Source: Polyangiaceae bacterium (GTDB lineage Bacteria > Myxococcota_A > Polyangia > Polyangiales > Polyangiaceae). Taken from it: a stretch of DNA of 64,000 nt. The translations under genes and the position numbers were made by a program. Each line of letters begins with the position of its first letter. The first letter of the stretch is position 1. Of the stretch, positions 28,107 through 36,384 are shown in pieces. The notes under the pieces were generated by a model, which ran no database searches, was not told the origin of the DNA, and was given only the letters and a program-made list of their open reading frames with translations. The stretch spans positions 1 to 64,000 of the forward strand of contig JACKEB010000020.1 in NCBI GenBank assembly GCA_020633205.1, in the 5' to 3' direction.

Positions 28107-29048
28107 ATGCAGCTGTCCTGGAAAGTGAAGGCGGGGGTTCTGATTGGCGCGGGCATCGCCCTGGGCGTCGCGATGAGCAGCCTGGGCGAGGCCGCGAAGC
28201 CCCTCGGGGGAGACGCGTTCAACGGCGGAGCGGAAGTCAATCGGGACGTCGTGATGCAGATCGAGGACGGCGACGGCCGCGTGCTCTCCACGTTTGCCCA
28301 CGAGGGCCAGCGCTTCGTGCTGGGTGAATCAGGTCAGCGCTACGCGATCCGCGTGTTCAATCACAGCGATCGTCGCGTGGAAGCCGTGGTGACCGTCGAC
28401 GGTCGCGATGTGGTCAGCGGCGAGCTCGGAGATTTCACCAAGCGCGGCTACATCGTCCCCGCTCATGGCTCGGTGCTGATCGACGGCTTCCGACGCAGCC
28501 TGGACACCGTCGCGGCGTTCCGCTTTTCCACACCGGAACGGTCGTACAGTGCGCTCAAGGGCTCCGGCTCCCACGTCGGCGTGATTGGGCTAGCTGTCTT
28601 CTCCGAGGACAACTCGAAGCGCCCTCAAGCCATCGCCGAGCTGCCGGCGAACGAGTTCGAGCAGAAGGCCAAGCGAGACTTCGACTCTCCCGCGGATCGT
28701 GGAGCCGCGCCGGAACCCCAGGCAGAAGCAGCTCCGAAATCCGCAGCCGCAGCGCCCGCTCCGCCACCAGGGCAAGCCGGCGGCGGCTGGCGAGGTCGGC
28801 GTCCTTCCCCCACCGAAGGTCGCGCCGAGGAGAAGCCCGGCTTGGGCACCGGCTGGGGCGAGAACCGGGTGTCCCAGGTCTCGCGCCAGGATTTCGAGCG
28901 CGCAAACCCCGATCGCCCCGACTTCGTCTCGAGCTTCCGCTACGACAATCGCGCCGGACTCGAGGCCCGCGGCATCCGGCTACTTGGCAACGACGACGGC
29001 TTCGCCAAGCCGCCGGGGCCTCAAGCGTTCCCGCTGAGTCAACGTTGA
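28107..29048 (+). CDS. Secreted or membrane-anchored protein, permuted paralogue A
   Basis: The N-terminus has an uncleaved or cleaved signal-like helix (KVKAGVLIGAGIALGVAMSSL). Residues about 65-168 are a beta-rich core: FVLGESGQRYAIRVFNHS, TVDGRDVVSG, FTKRGYIVPAHGSVLIDGFR and HVGVIGLAVF. A Pro/Ala/Glu linker follows, then a C-terminal module KPGLGTGWGENRVSQVS with VSSFRYDNRAGLEARG. The next gene encodes both modules in the opposite order. Proteins with this core occur in many proteobacteria as conserved hypotheticals; I do not know its function. The core's Gly/Tyr pattern suggests a rigid surface domain. The start is ATG 28107, after a 131-base spacer holding a G-tract word. Confidence 0.8.
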   Translation: MQLSWKVKAGVLIGAGIALGVAMSSLGEAAKPLGGDAFNGGAEVNRDVVMQIEDGDGRVLSTFAHEGQRFVLGESGQRYAIRVFNHSDRRVEAVVTVDGRDVVSGELGDFTKRGYIVPAHGSVLIDGFRRSLDTVAAFRFSTPERSYSALKGSGSHVGVIGLAVFSEDNSKRPQAIAELPANEFEQKAKRDFDSPADRGAAPEPQAEAAPKSAAAAPAPPPGQAGGGWRGRRPSPTEGRAEEKPGLGTGWGENRVSQVSRQDFERANPDRPDFVSSFRYDNRAGLEARGIRLLGNDDGFAKPPGPQAFPLSQR

Positions 29049-29198
29049 TTCGACCCAATCGCTCCTTCCGCGGGTGCCCCAAACGGCGCCCGCGCGGCGC
29101 TTTGTAGGCGCTTTTCCCTTGTTTTCGGGGGAGAGGGACGGCGCAAAGAAAATCGAGCCGTCGCTGTAAGAGCCGCTCGGGCTTCGCGTTTCGAGGAC

Positions 29199-30095
29199 AT
29201 GCGACCCCAACTACTTCTCCTCGGAACCGCCTTCATCACCATGGCCTGCGCCGGTGGCTCTGCTCCTGGCACCAGCAAAGCGCCGGAGTCTCCCGGCGCG
29301 CAAGGCTACGGCCAACCCGCCCAACCCGGCTACGCCCCAAGCGAAGCCGAAGCCAGCGCCGACATGGCGCCCCCCAGCCCAGAGTCCGCCTCACGCTCCG
29401 CTTCCGGCGGCGCTGAGTTCGACGAGGCGCCTGCCAAGCAGCGTCCCGGCCTCGGCACCACCTGGGGTGAGACCCGCACGAGCCGCATCTCGACGTCGCC
29501 CTTCTTCCGCGATGACCCGACCTCGCCCACCGCGGTGACGTCGTTCTTCTACAACGACATGGACGGCGTGCGCGCCATGGGCGGCAGCGGCTTCGTCAGC
29601 GCCGAGCAAGGCGTGGTGTCCGTCGCCGGCGGCGCCCTCCTCGTGCGCCTGATCGACGAGAACGGCCGCCCCCTGCCGGGCATGGCGAGCGGCGGAAAGA
29701 ACTTCATCGTTGGCAGCAACGGCCAGCGCTACATCATCCAGATCAAGAACAACACTGGCTCACGCGTCGAAGCCGTGGCGACGGTGGACGGCCTGGACGT
29801 CATCGATGGCCGCGACGGGTCCTTCTCGAAGCGCGGCTACATCGTCAGCCCGTTTTCCACAGTGGAAATCGACGGATTCCGCCAGAGCACCGAGACGGTC
29901 GCTTCGTTCCGCTTCGGCAGCGTCGGTGGCTCATACGCCGCCCGCAAGGGCAAGGCGCGGAACGTCGGTGTGATCGGCATCGCCTTCTTCCACGAGCGTG
30001 GTTCGAGCTGGGGCTGGAGCGCCGACGAGACGCGCCGCCGCCAGTCAGCAGATCCCTTCCCGGGGCAGTTCGCAGAACCTCCCCCCGGGTGGTGA
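29199..30095 (+). CDS. Predicted lipoprotein, permuted paralogue B
   Basis: The signal peptide ends in the lipobox ITMAC (Cys17). A Pro/Ser/Ala linker (about 20-80) is followed first by the small module RPGLGTTWGETRTSRIS with VTSFFYNDMDGVRAMG (about 81-130). The core then spans about 160-275 (FIVGSNGQRYIIQIKNNT, TVDGLDVIDG, FSKRGYIVSPFSTVEIDGFR, NVGVIGIAFF). Both modules are clearly homologous to those of the preceding gene, in swapped order. A pseudopalindrome TTTCCACAGTGGAAA lies in the core (29854-29868). A strong hairpin terminates the unit about 70 bases after the stop. Confidence 0.8.
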   Translation: MRPQLLLLGTAFITMACAGGSAPGTSKAPESPGAQGYGQPAQPGYAPSEAEASADMAPPSPESASRSASGGAEFDEAPAKQRPGLGTTWGETRTSRISTSPFFRDDPTSPTAVTSFFYNDMDGVRAMGGSGFVSAEQGVVSVAGGALLVRLIDENGRPLPGMASGGKNFIVGSNGQRYIIQIKNNTGSRVEAVATVDGLDVIDGRDGSFSKRGYIVSPFSTVEIDGFRQSTETVASFRFGSVGGSYAARKGKARNVGVIGIAFFHERGSSWGWSADETRRRQSADPFPGQFAEPPPGW

Positions 30096-30127
30096 GTCCA
30101 ATAGTCAGTCAGTCGGGTCGCAAAGCG

Positions 30128-30162
30128 GCGTCGACGTAACCAAGCAGCGCGTCGACGTCACC
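30128..30162. repeat. Pair of direct repeats spaced two helical turns apart
   Basis: GCGTCGACGTAACC (30128-30141) and GCGTCGACGTCACC (30149-30162) differ at one position and are 21 bases apart. A second pair, GGCAGCTCGA, occurs at 30224 and 30239. They lie between two convergent genes, so an operator role is not obvious. Confidence 0.6.
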
Positions 30163-30198
30163 GAGAGCCGCATCCTTTGCAGAGGGGGTGCGGCTCTC
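30163..30198. terminator. Strong hairpin between convergent genes
   Basis: GAGAGCCGCATCC (30163-30175) pairs with GGGTGCGGCTCTC (30186-30198) over 13 base pairs including one G-T wobble, with a ten-base loop. The + strand continues ACCTATTTGG, giving a weak T-tract. It could end transcription of the paralogue pair at 28.1-30.1 kb. Confidence 0.6.
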
Positions 30199-30280
30199 AC
30201 CTATTTGGGGCTGCTGCAAGGCAGGCAGCTCGACGCACGGCAGCTCGAAGCAGGCAGACCAGATATTTTCCCTGAGGCTT

Positions 30281-30862
30281 TTACTCAGCCAGTGCAGCCT
30301 GCACCAGCTCCGACAGCTCCGGTGTCAGCTGTAGCTGCGAGGCCTGCTGGTGTCCCGCGTCGCTCATCTTGCGCCACGTCTTCCGGATGATGTCGAGCAG
30401 CTTCTCTCGCGGGTGCTTCGCCGCGAACTCTGGCAGGTCGAACTCCAGAAACGTCAGGCACAGCGCGTCTTCCATCACCTGGGCGTCGGAAGCTTGGCCG
30501 AGGCCCTTCTTCATGTTGATGCGCTTCACCTCCTCGATGACGGACTCGTCGAACCCCAGCGCAGCCAGCGCTTGACCGGCTTTTTCGGCATGGGATTTCG
30601 CAAGACTGGTGCGCCACGCGATGTAGCCCTTGCGCCCCTCAGGAAAGTGGGCGCGAGGGACTGTCCAACGCTCCAGGTGCTGGCAATACGGGGCAATTCT
30701 CAGAGCGACGCTCGCCCCTGGAGCCAGCTGGAGGACCCAAGCTGCAAGGCGCTCGGCCTCCACCAGCGCCTTTGGGCGTTGCTCCCCAGCGACCTCGACC
30801 CGAGTCGGATCTTGAGCCTGTCGTTCACGAAACACTGCGATCGCCTGTTCGGTAGTCGCCAT
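30281..30862 (-). CDS. DUF4202 family protein
   Basis: This 193-residue soluble protein matches the DUF4202 pattern: HLERWTVPRAHFPEGRKGY, then WRTSLAKSHAEKAGQALAALGF, and later EDALCLTFLEFDLPEFA. The spaced histidines and acidic residues recall an HD-domain-like metal site. The biochemical function is not known. It is divergent from the alpha/beta hydrolase lipoprotein gene with only 46 bases between starts, so promoters overlap. Codon use is normal for the window. Confidence 0.85.
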   Translation of the reverse strand: MATTEQAIAVFRERQAQDPTRVEVAGEQRPKALVEAERLAAWVLQLAPGASVALRIAPYCQHLERWTVPRAHFPEGRKGYIAWRTSLAKSHAEKAGQALAALGFDESVIEEVKRINMKKGLGQASDAQVMEDALCLTFLEFDLPEFAAKHPREKLLDIIRKTWRKMSDAGHQQASQLQLTPELSELVQAALAE

Positions 30863-30908
30863 GACAACGCGAGCCTACTCGGTTCCGCCGCGGGCTACAC
30901 TGGCGCTC

Positions 30909-32408
30909 ATGGGGAGGATCAGGCGGGTGACGAACTGCAGCAAACGGGGGGTGCGTAACTCGGCGCCAATTGCAGCGGTCGCCACGCTGCTCGCGCTGAG
31001 CGGCTGCGGAGACTCAGGGACCTCCGATGGAGCCGGCGGCAGTGCTGGCAGCGGAGCCTCCGCCTCGGGCGGATCCGCCGGTGCGGCTGGCAGCGCCGGG
31101 AGCAGCACGGGGGGTAGCGCCGGAAGTACCGGAGGCAGTGGCGGCGCGGCTGGTGCTGGCAGCTGGAGCTTCGAACAGATCGGCAGCGACAGCGCCGATG
31201 CCCTGGAGCAGACCTGGCAGGTCGAGCTGTGGGCGGCGCGGCGCCCCGACGGAAGAACCAGCTACCTGATGTATATCCCCGCGAAAACGCCAAACGCGCG
31301 CCCGGTGGTGCTGACGCAGCCCTACGCAGGCATCGACTGGACCGGTGAAGAGGTCGACCAGCGCTGGGCACAGCTCGGAGGCGGCATTCACCCCGACGTG
31401 GACGGCCCGAACTACGATGGAGACGACCAGATCGTGTACACGCCCCAGAGCGTTCAGGACGCGGTCAATGACGCGGCGATCTGGCTCTTGAACGGGCGCG
31501 CCGCGGTCCACGCCTATGCGCGCTTTTACGCCGGCGGCGACCTGGAGGATGACATCCTGGACGCCACCGCCCCCTATTACTTCCTCGAGGAAAAGGCGTC
31601 CGAGCTCGATACGCAGCGCGTCACCACGTTTGGCGGCTCATGGGGCGGCATGATGGCGCTGTTCGGAGCGGCGCGCGCTCCGCATGGCGTCAACGTGAGC
31701 GCCATCGCTGCGGTGGCGCCGCCCAGCGACTTCGCTGACTTGGCCGCCTGGGCCACGACGGATCTGCCAGCTGCGTATCCCCGACCTGCGGACGCCGAGG
31801 CGTTCTTCTCGCCATACTTGCGGCGTATGCGCGCGAGCGTCGGTGAAGGGCCAGGCGCGGACTACTCGAGATACGGCCTGACCGCGCTGTGCTCGAACTT
31901 GAAGCACGCCGCCTACGTGCCCCACGACCGCTGGGACACCCTGATCCCAATTCGCCAAACGGAGGTGTTCGAGGCAGCCTGCCCGAGCCTCGTACGGCCC
32001 GTGTATTGGTACCGCGGGGATCCAATCGACTACGACGCGGTGAACCTGGATCATGGGCTATTTGGCAAGGAGACGGGCTACCCCACGGCATACACCTTCG
32101 CCGCAGTGTACCTGGGCCTCGCGACGAGCGAGGCGAACGAGCCGGTGATCGCAGTCGGGCACCCTCAGGCGTTCGTCGAGTTCCTGACGACCACACGCGC
32201 CGCGCAGCTTGCCTCGGCATCCAGCGGAGAGGCGCTGGATGCCGTCTTGCAGCTCGCCGATCCTCGCGTGCAGATCTTCGACTTGAGCACCAACACGGGC
32301 GGCTCCGGTGCTGCGTACGTCGCCGCGGGCGTGAACCAAGTGTGGGGCACTGGCTACACTGCCAGCGATGTTGCAAGCGCCCTGAGCAGCGGCTTTCCTC
32401 CACCTTGA
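30909..32408 (+). CDS. Alpha/beta-hydrolase-fold lipoprotein
   Basis: ATG 30909 starts a signal peptide with lipobox LSGCG; an upstream in-frame ATG at 30861 would overlap the divergent gene and lengthen the signal. A Gly/Ser/Ala linker (about 38-85) leads to a catalytic domain. The nucleophile elbow is GGSWGGMMAL (GxSxG form), with a candidate acid in PHDRWDTLIP and a candidate histidine in LDHGLFG. YIPAKTPNARPVVLTQPYAGIDW resembles prolyl-oligopeptidase or PhoPQ-regulated esterase-like folds. It is probably a surface-exposed esterase or peptidase of unknown substrate. The C-terminus has no sorting signal. Confidence 0.8.
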   Translation: MGRIRRVTNCSKRGVRNSAPIAAVATLLALSGCGDSGTSDGAGGSAGSGASASGGSAGAAGSAGSSTGGSAGSTGGSGGAAGAGSWSFEQIGSDSADALEQTWQVELWAARRPDGRTSYLMYIPAKTPNARPVVLTQPYAGIDWTGEEVDQRWAQLGGGIHPDVDGPNYDGDDQIVYTPQSVQDAVNDAAIWLLNGRAAVHAYARFYAGGDLEDDILDATAPYYFLEEKASELDTQRVTTFGGSWGGMMALFGAARAPHGVNVSAIAAVAPPSDFADLAAWATTDLPAAYPRPADAEAFFSPYLRRMRASVGEGPGADYSRYGLTALCSNLKHAAYVPHDRWDTLIPIRQTEVFEAACPSLVRPVYWYRGDPIDYDAVNLDHGLFGKETGYPTAYTFAAVYLGLATSEANEPVIAVGHPQAFVEFLTTTRAAQLASASSGEALDAVLQLADPRVQIFDLSTNTGGSGAAYVAAGVNQVWGTGYTASDVASALSSGFPPP

Positions 32409-32410
32409 GT

Positions 32411-34699
32411 TCAGCCGCGACGGCGGCGGCGCACCAGCGCTCCCAGCGCCATCAGCATGGCCGCGGCGCCGATCTGCCTGGTGCTTCGCGACGGTGACCC
32501 GTTATTTCCTCCGGGTATCGCACAGGCGCAGCTCGACGAGCGCCGATCCACCTCCTGCCAGTCGATGGGGTGGCCGCCCGAGTCACCGTAGTCTCCACCG
32601 CTGGCGTAGCCACCTGAGGCCGCCACGCCGCCGGTCCCCCCGGTGGATCCGGAGCCGCCGCCGCTCCCGCCAGCACCCCCGACCGACTCGCTCCAGGTGT
32701 ACTCGACGCTCACCTCTGCCGGCGTGGTGATGCAGTTCTGGTGCTCGATGGTGAAGTAGTACTCCTCTTTCGGGTCAAACTCGGGGAGCCGGGTCGCGTC
32801 GATCACGAGCTCGGCACCACGCGTCGTAATATTCCGCACGGAATGATGAAACACCTCCACCCGGGGCAAGAACCCGTCGTCATTCATGCCGATGGGTGCA
32901 CCACGCCGCGCGAAGACACTCCAGCTCAGGTGGGACGGGGAACCATCAAGCAACTCGACACGAATCGTCATCCCCGTCGAGCCTGCCGGTGGAGTCGCGC
33001 GAAACTGGAACATCGACTGCTGGAAGAAGCCCTGATTCTTCAGCTCACCACACTCGAAGCCGACGCCGTCGGTTCCCGTGGCAAGCAGGATGTTGCGCGG
33101 CTCAGCTGGGCTTACGTCGAGCACGGCGTCACAATCGTCGAGGCCGCGCTGCATGATGAGCATATCGATCAGTGCCCGATCACTCGCAGAAAGCTCACCC
33201 AACCCTTCCAGGTAATCCGCAGCCAACTCCAAGCCACGCCCGAAGTCACCGAGGGTCGCGTTAGGACTGAGCAAGGTGGTGGCGCTCCACATCAAGCGGT
33301 CCGCGCGAGCGCGCCCGAATTGCTCGCGCAGTGTCCAGCCGAGACTGGCGATCAATTCTCCGTCGGCGTGCGGCTCGCCCCCAACCTCGCTGGGGCAGCG
33401 CTTCGAGGTGTCGTCGAGGCGCCGAGTCAAACCATAGGCTTCGAGGACGACGTCGCCCAGCACCGGGTCGTCGCTCTCGGAGCACGCAAAGTAGTCCGCG
33501 ACCCCCTCATCGATCGCGCTCGCCCAGGGGGAGAGCCCGTACTGATTGGTCCAATACCAGCCCTGATTGAAGTTGATCGCGTTGTGGTTCACGTAGTGGG
33601 TGAACTCGTGCATGGCGACGTCTGGGTCGACCGCGAAGTCACCCAGGCTGCCCTGACCGATGCCGATGAAGTTCGGCGCGGACAGGCTACCGCCCATATC
33701 GAGCGGCGCGAAGTAGGCGTTGTCGAGCGGCTTACCGTGCTCGAGCATGTTGGCAACGACGAGCAAACGCCAGGACGGCGCGCTGAAGTCGACGCCGAGC
33801 GCCTCGTACGAGTGGCGCATGCGCGTGACCTGCTCATACAGACTCACCTGCGCGAAGCCGTCGGTGGCATCCAGGGGATCGCTCGGAGGGGAGTAGAGAA
33901 AATTCCCATCGAGGAACGGCGTGAGTGTCTGTCGGTAGTCCACGTGGCCTTGAAGAAAGCCACCATCCATGTAGTTGGCGACATTGACTTGCCCGTTCCA
34001 ACCGCTCAGGTGCTGCGGTGCACCGGCGTCGAGGGCCTCGAGCTCGACGTCTTCGTAGCTCGGGCTGGTCAGGCTCCCCCCACGGCTCACGCGGCCAAGG
34101 ACGTCGACCGCGAGCGGCCAACGCTTGCTCCACTGGACGCCAGTCGCATCCACAAGGAAACGTTCGGCCCCCGCTCTGGTCTGCGCATCCACGCGCCAAA
34201 CCAAGCGCGGAACATCACTCGCGCCACGCCACCAAACGAGCTCCGGGTTCTGACCGGAGGCGCCACCACTCAGCTGCTTGACTCGCGCGAGCGCTGCGTC
34301 GCGAGACACCACCACGGTCACAGCGGTATCCAGGGGACGCACGTCGCCAATCACCGCCCGCACCGCACCGTCGTGATCCACCCAAAGCGCGAGCTGACCT
34401 CCGTAGACGGGGATCCCGACGGCAAGCTGCTGATAGCGCACGATGTGGGCGCCTTGCGCACGGATTACACCGATCCGCTCGAGAGCCACCCGCTCCAGCT
34501 TCAGCGAGCTTCGCTGCGCGGAAAGAAAACGCTCAGCGATTTCGGCGACAGACGCCGCGCTCGGCGCGCCCGTGGCACGTTGCCACTTGGTAGTCGTTGG
34601 CGCTGCGTTCACCGTCGCGGCACACAGCAGACTCCCGATGATGGACCTTACCGGCAGCGCCAGGGCCCGTGTGAAGCGAGCGAAGGCACTGCGAGTCAT
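32411..34699 (-). CDS. Secreted gluzincin metalloprotease (M4/M36-like) with MYXO-CTERM-like tail
   Basis: A signal peptide (about 1-32) is followed by an FTP/PepSY-like propeptide (about 45-200). The zinc site HEFTHYVNH gives HExxH, with the third ligand probably the Glu in AIDEGVADYFA, as in thermolysin and fungalysin families. A beta-sandwich P-domain-like region follows, then a Gly/Ser linker. The C-terminus has a Cys pair (SCACA), a hydrophobic stretch (IGAAAMLMALGALV) and RRRRR, matching the MYXO-CTERM sorting signal. Export and cell-surface attachment or release are predicted; such proteases fit a predatory or scavenging life. It is convergent with the hydrolase gene, two bases apart. 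Confidence 0.88.
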   Translation of the reverse strand: MTRSAFARFTRALALPVRSIIGSLLCAATVNAAPTTTKWQRATGAPSAASVAEIAERFLSAQRSSLKLERVALERIGVIRAQGAHIVRYQQLAVGIPVYGGQLALWVDHDGAVRAVIGDVRPLDTAVTVVVSRDAALARVKQLSGGASGQNPELVWWRGASDVPRLVWRVDAQTRAGAERFLVDATGVQWSKRWPLAVDVLGRVSRGGSLTSPSYEDVELEALDAGAPQHLSGWNGQVNVANYMDGGFLQGHVDYRQTLTPFLDGNFLYSPPSDPLDATDGFAQVSLYEQVTRMRHSYEALGVDFSAPSWRLLVVANMLEHGKPLDNAYFAPLDMGGSLSAPNFIGIGQGSLGDFAVDPDVAMHEFTHYVNHNAINFNQGWYWTNQYGLSPWASAIDEGVADYFACSESDDPVLGDVVLEAYGLTRRLDDTSKRCPSEVGGEPHADGELIASLGWTLREQFGRARADRLMWSATTLLSPNATLGDFGRGLELAADYLEGLGELSASDRALIDMLIMQRGLDDCDAVLDVSPAEPRNILLATGTDGVGFECGELKNQGFFQQSMFQFRATPPAGSTGMTIRVELLDGSPSHLSWSVFARRGAPIGMNDDGFLPRVEVFHHSVRNITTRGAELVIDATRLPEFDPKEEYYFTIEHQNCITTPAEVSVEYTWSESVGGAGGSGGGSGSTGGTGGVAASGGYASGGDYGDSGGHPIDWQEVDRRSSSCACAIPGGNNGSPSRSTRQIGAAAMLMALGALVRRRRRG

Positions 34700-34858
34700 C
34701 AGCCGTTCCCCCAGCGTGACGCCATGGGTTCATTGTCGCTCACAACGAAGCTTATCGAAAGTCCAGCTGCGTGTTCCGTTCTCACTGCCTCACCTCTGGA
34801 TACGGTCAGGTCACATGACGATTAAGCGCCAACACTCCAAGTTCGCTATGCTCGTGCC

Positions 34859-35785
34859 ATGCCCGATTTGAGCTTGCTATCCGCTGCGCTGGACGCTTTC
34901 CCCGTCGATTCACGTGCGAAAATTAACGCTGCATTGGCTGATCGCGCGGTGATTCCCCACGACACCGTTAGGTTCTTGATGGATGAAAGCGAGCTGACGG
35001 TCGACCACGTGATGCTGCGTTTGCTGCCCGTCGCAGCCGCGTTCGCGGTGGTGCCAATCTCGAACTACCGGGTTGGTGTAGTCGCCGAGGTAACGACTGC
35101 GCACGGAACCACATTGTACCTAGGCGCGAATTGCGAATTCGACGGTGGTGCGCTGCCGTTCAGTGTTCATGGGGAGCAATCGGCAATCGTCAACGCCTGG
35201 GTCAACGGAGAGCGCGGCGTCAACAGCTTGGCGATCTCCGCCGCGCCTTGCGGCTACTGTCGCCAGTTCCTGAACGAGCTCGGTTGCGCAAAACAGCTTG
35301 ACCTGTTGCTCGCAAACTCGCCCAAGCGCCGTCTCTTCAGCGACTTCTTGCCTCAAGCTTTCGGCCCCAGCGACCTCGGTGTTTCCGCAGGGTTACTTTC
35401 GACACCGGATCAGCCGCTTGAGCTCGAGGTGCCCAGCGACGACCCGTTGGTGCGCGCCGCGTTAGCCGCGGCTCAGCGTTCCTACGCGCCGTACTCTCAC
35501 GACGCTGCGGGTGTGGCGCTCATGACCAAGGATGATCACGTCGTCGCGGCACCCTATGCAGAGAACGCCGCCTACAACCCAAGCATGTCCCCCATGTGTG
35601 CCGCGCGGACGGCTCTGGAGATGAATCGCCCCGTCGACGCGAGTCGCGCAATCCGCCGCGCGGTGCTCGTCGAGTCGGAGGCACGAGCCAGCCAACGCCG
35701 CTTCGCGGAGAGCATCCTCGCGACGTTCGCACCAGACGTCGAGCTCGAGTGCTTCCGCGCCATCAATCCGGAAGCCGAAGCGTAG
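34859..35785 (+). CDS. cdd: Cytidine deaminase, homodimeric E. coli type
   Basis: This enzyme deaminates cytidine and deoxycytidine to uridine forms in pyrimidine salvage. The 308 residues fit the two-domain E. coli type (294) rather than the short tetrameric type. The N-terminal domain holds the active site: HGEQSA with the catalytic Glu and zinc His, and PCGYCRQF with the two zinc cysteines. The C-terminal domain (about 190-300) is the catalytically silent repeat, with MCAARTALEM where the active form has zinc-binding residues. It is divergent from the protease gene by about 160 bases. A hairpin terminator follows immediately. Confidence 0.94.
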   Translation: MPDLSLLSAALDAFPVDSRAKINAALADRAVIPHDTVRFLMDESELTVDHVMLRLLPVAAAFAVVPISNYRVGVVAEVTTAHGTTLYLGANCEFDGGALPFSVHGEQSAIVNAWVNGERGVNSLAISAAPCGYCRQFLNELGCAKQLDLLLANSPKRRLFSDFLPQAFGPSDLGVSAGLLSTPDQPLELEVPSDDPLVRAALAAAQRSYAPYSHDAAGVALMTKDDHVVAAPYAENAAYNPSMSPMCAARTALEMNRPVDASRAIRRAVLVESEARASQRRFAESILATFAPDVELECFRAINPEAEA

Positions 35786-35813
35786 CGACCGCGCTAGGGG
35801 GCGGTCGAGCTTT
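35786..35813 (+). terminator. Terminator after cdd
   Basis: CGACCGC (35786-35792) and GCGGTCG (35801-35807) form a seven-base-pair stem directly after the cdd stop codon, followed by AGCTTT. It is a short but plausible intrinsic terminator. Confidence 0.5.
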
Positions 35814-35837
35814 GCAGCGAACTACGGAGACAGGGCA

Positions 35838-36377
35838 CTAGTCGGGGACGTCGGCGACGACCAGAACGGACGTGATCTGGATCAACAGGCTGTTGTCCTC
35901 GGCGTCTTCGAAATAGAGAAAACGTCCGGCCTCGTTGAGCAGATCTTGTGTGCGCGTATGCCCCAGCGGACCCGCGACGACGATGTGCCCCGAGACTTCT
36001 CGCTCGTCGGTCAACACGAGGCGCACCCGGCGACGCTTGCCCTCCGGCCGACGCGAGATCGGCGGATACTCGTCGTCCAGCCCGTCGACGCTCACTTCGA
36101 GCGCGACCGCTCCACCGAGTTCCAGGGGATCCGGGGGTTGGGTGAGGCGGACCAGCGTCAGGTGATCCCGGTTGATGAGCACCGACGCCTGTCCGTCACC
36201 CTCAGGGAAAAACGGCAGGAAGCGCTCGTGGGCATCAAGGAAGCCCTGAACCTCCTCGGCGAGCACCGCGCCAACCTGCTTTGGGCACAGCACATGTCCC
36301 TTGAGGGTACCGGTCTTCTGGAGTTCGAACTCCACGTTGATCCGCCGCAGGCGAATGCGAAAGCTCTCGAGCGTCAT
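35838..36377 (-). CDS. Conserved hypothetical protein in the pilT operon
   Basis: No family is recognised with confidence. The 179 residues have no signal peptide or membrane segment. The pattern GHVLCPKQVGAVL, SVLINRDHLTLVRL and RRRVRLVLTDEREVSGHIVV suggests a mostly beta protein. It starts seven bases after the pilT stop on the same strand, so it is very probably cotranscribed and may serve twitching motility or pilus regulation. Its end faces cdd. Confidence 0.75.
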   Translation of the reverse strand: MTLESFRIRLRRINVEFELQKTGTLKGHVLCPKQVGAVLAEEVQGFLDAHERFLPFFPEGDGQASVLINRDHLTLVRLTQPPDPLELGGAVALEVSVDGLDDEYPPISRRPEGKRRRVRLVLTDEREVSGHIVVAGPLGHTRTQDLLNEAGRFLYFEDAEDNSLLIQITSVLVVADVPD

Positions 36378-36384
36378 CGGTCTT

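Noticed and set aside
32741..34825. Very long open frame opposite the metalloprotease gene
   Set aside because: It is a shadow of high-GC coding sequence; the translation has no domain and is His/Arg-rich, while the opposite strand encodes an obvious protease.
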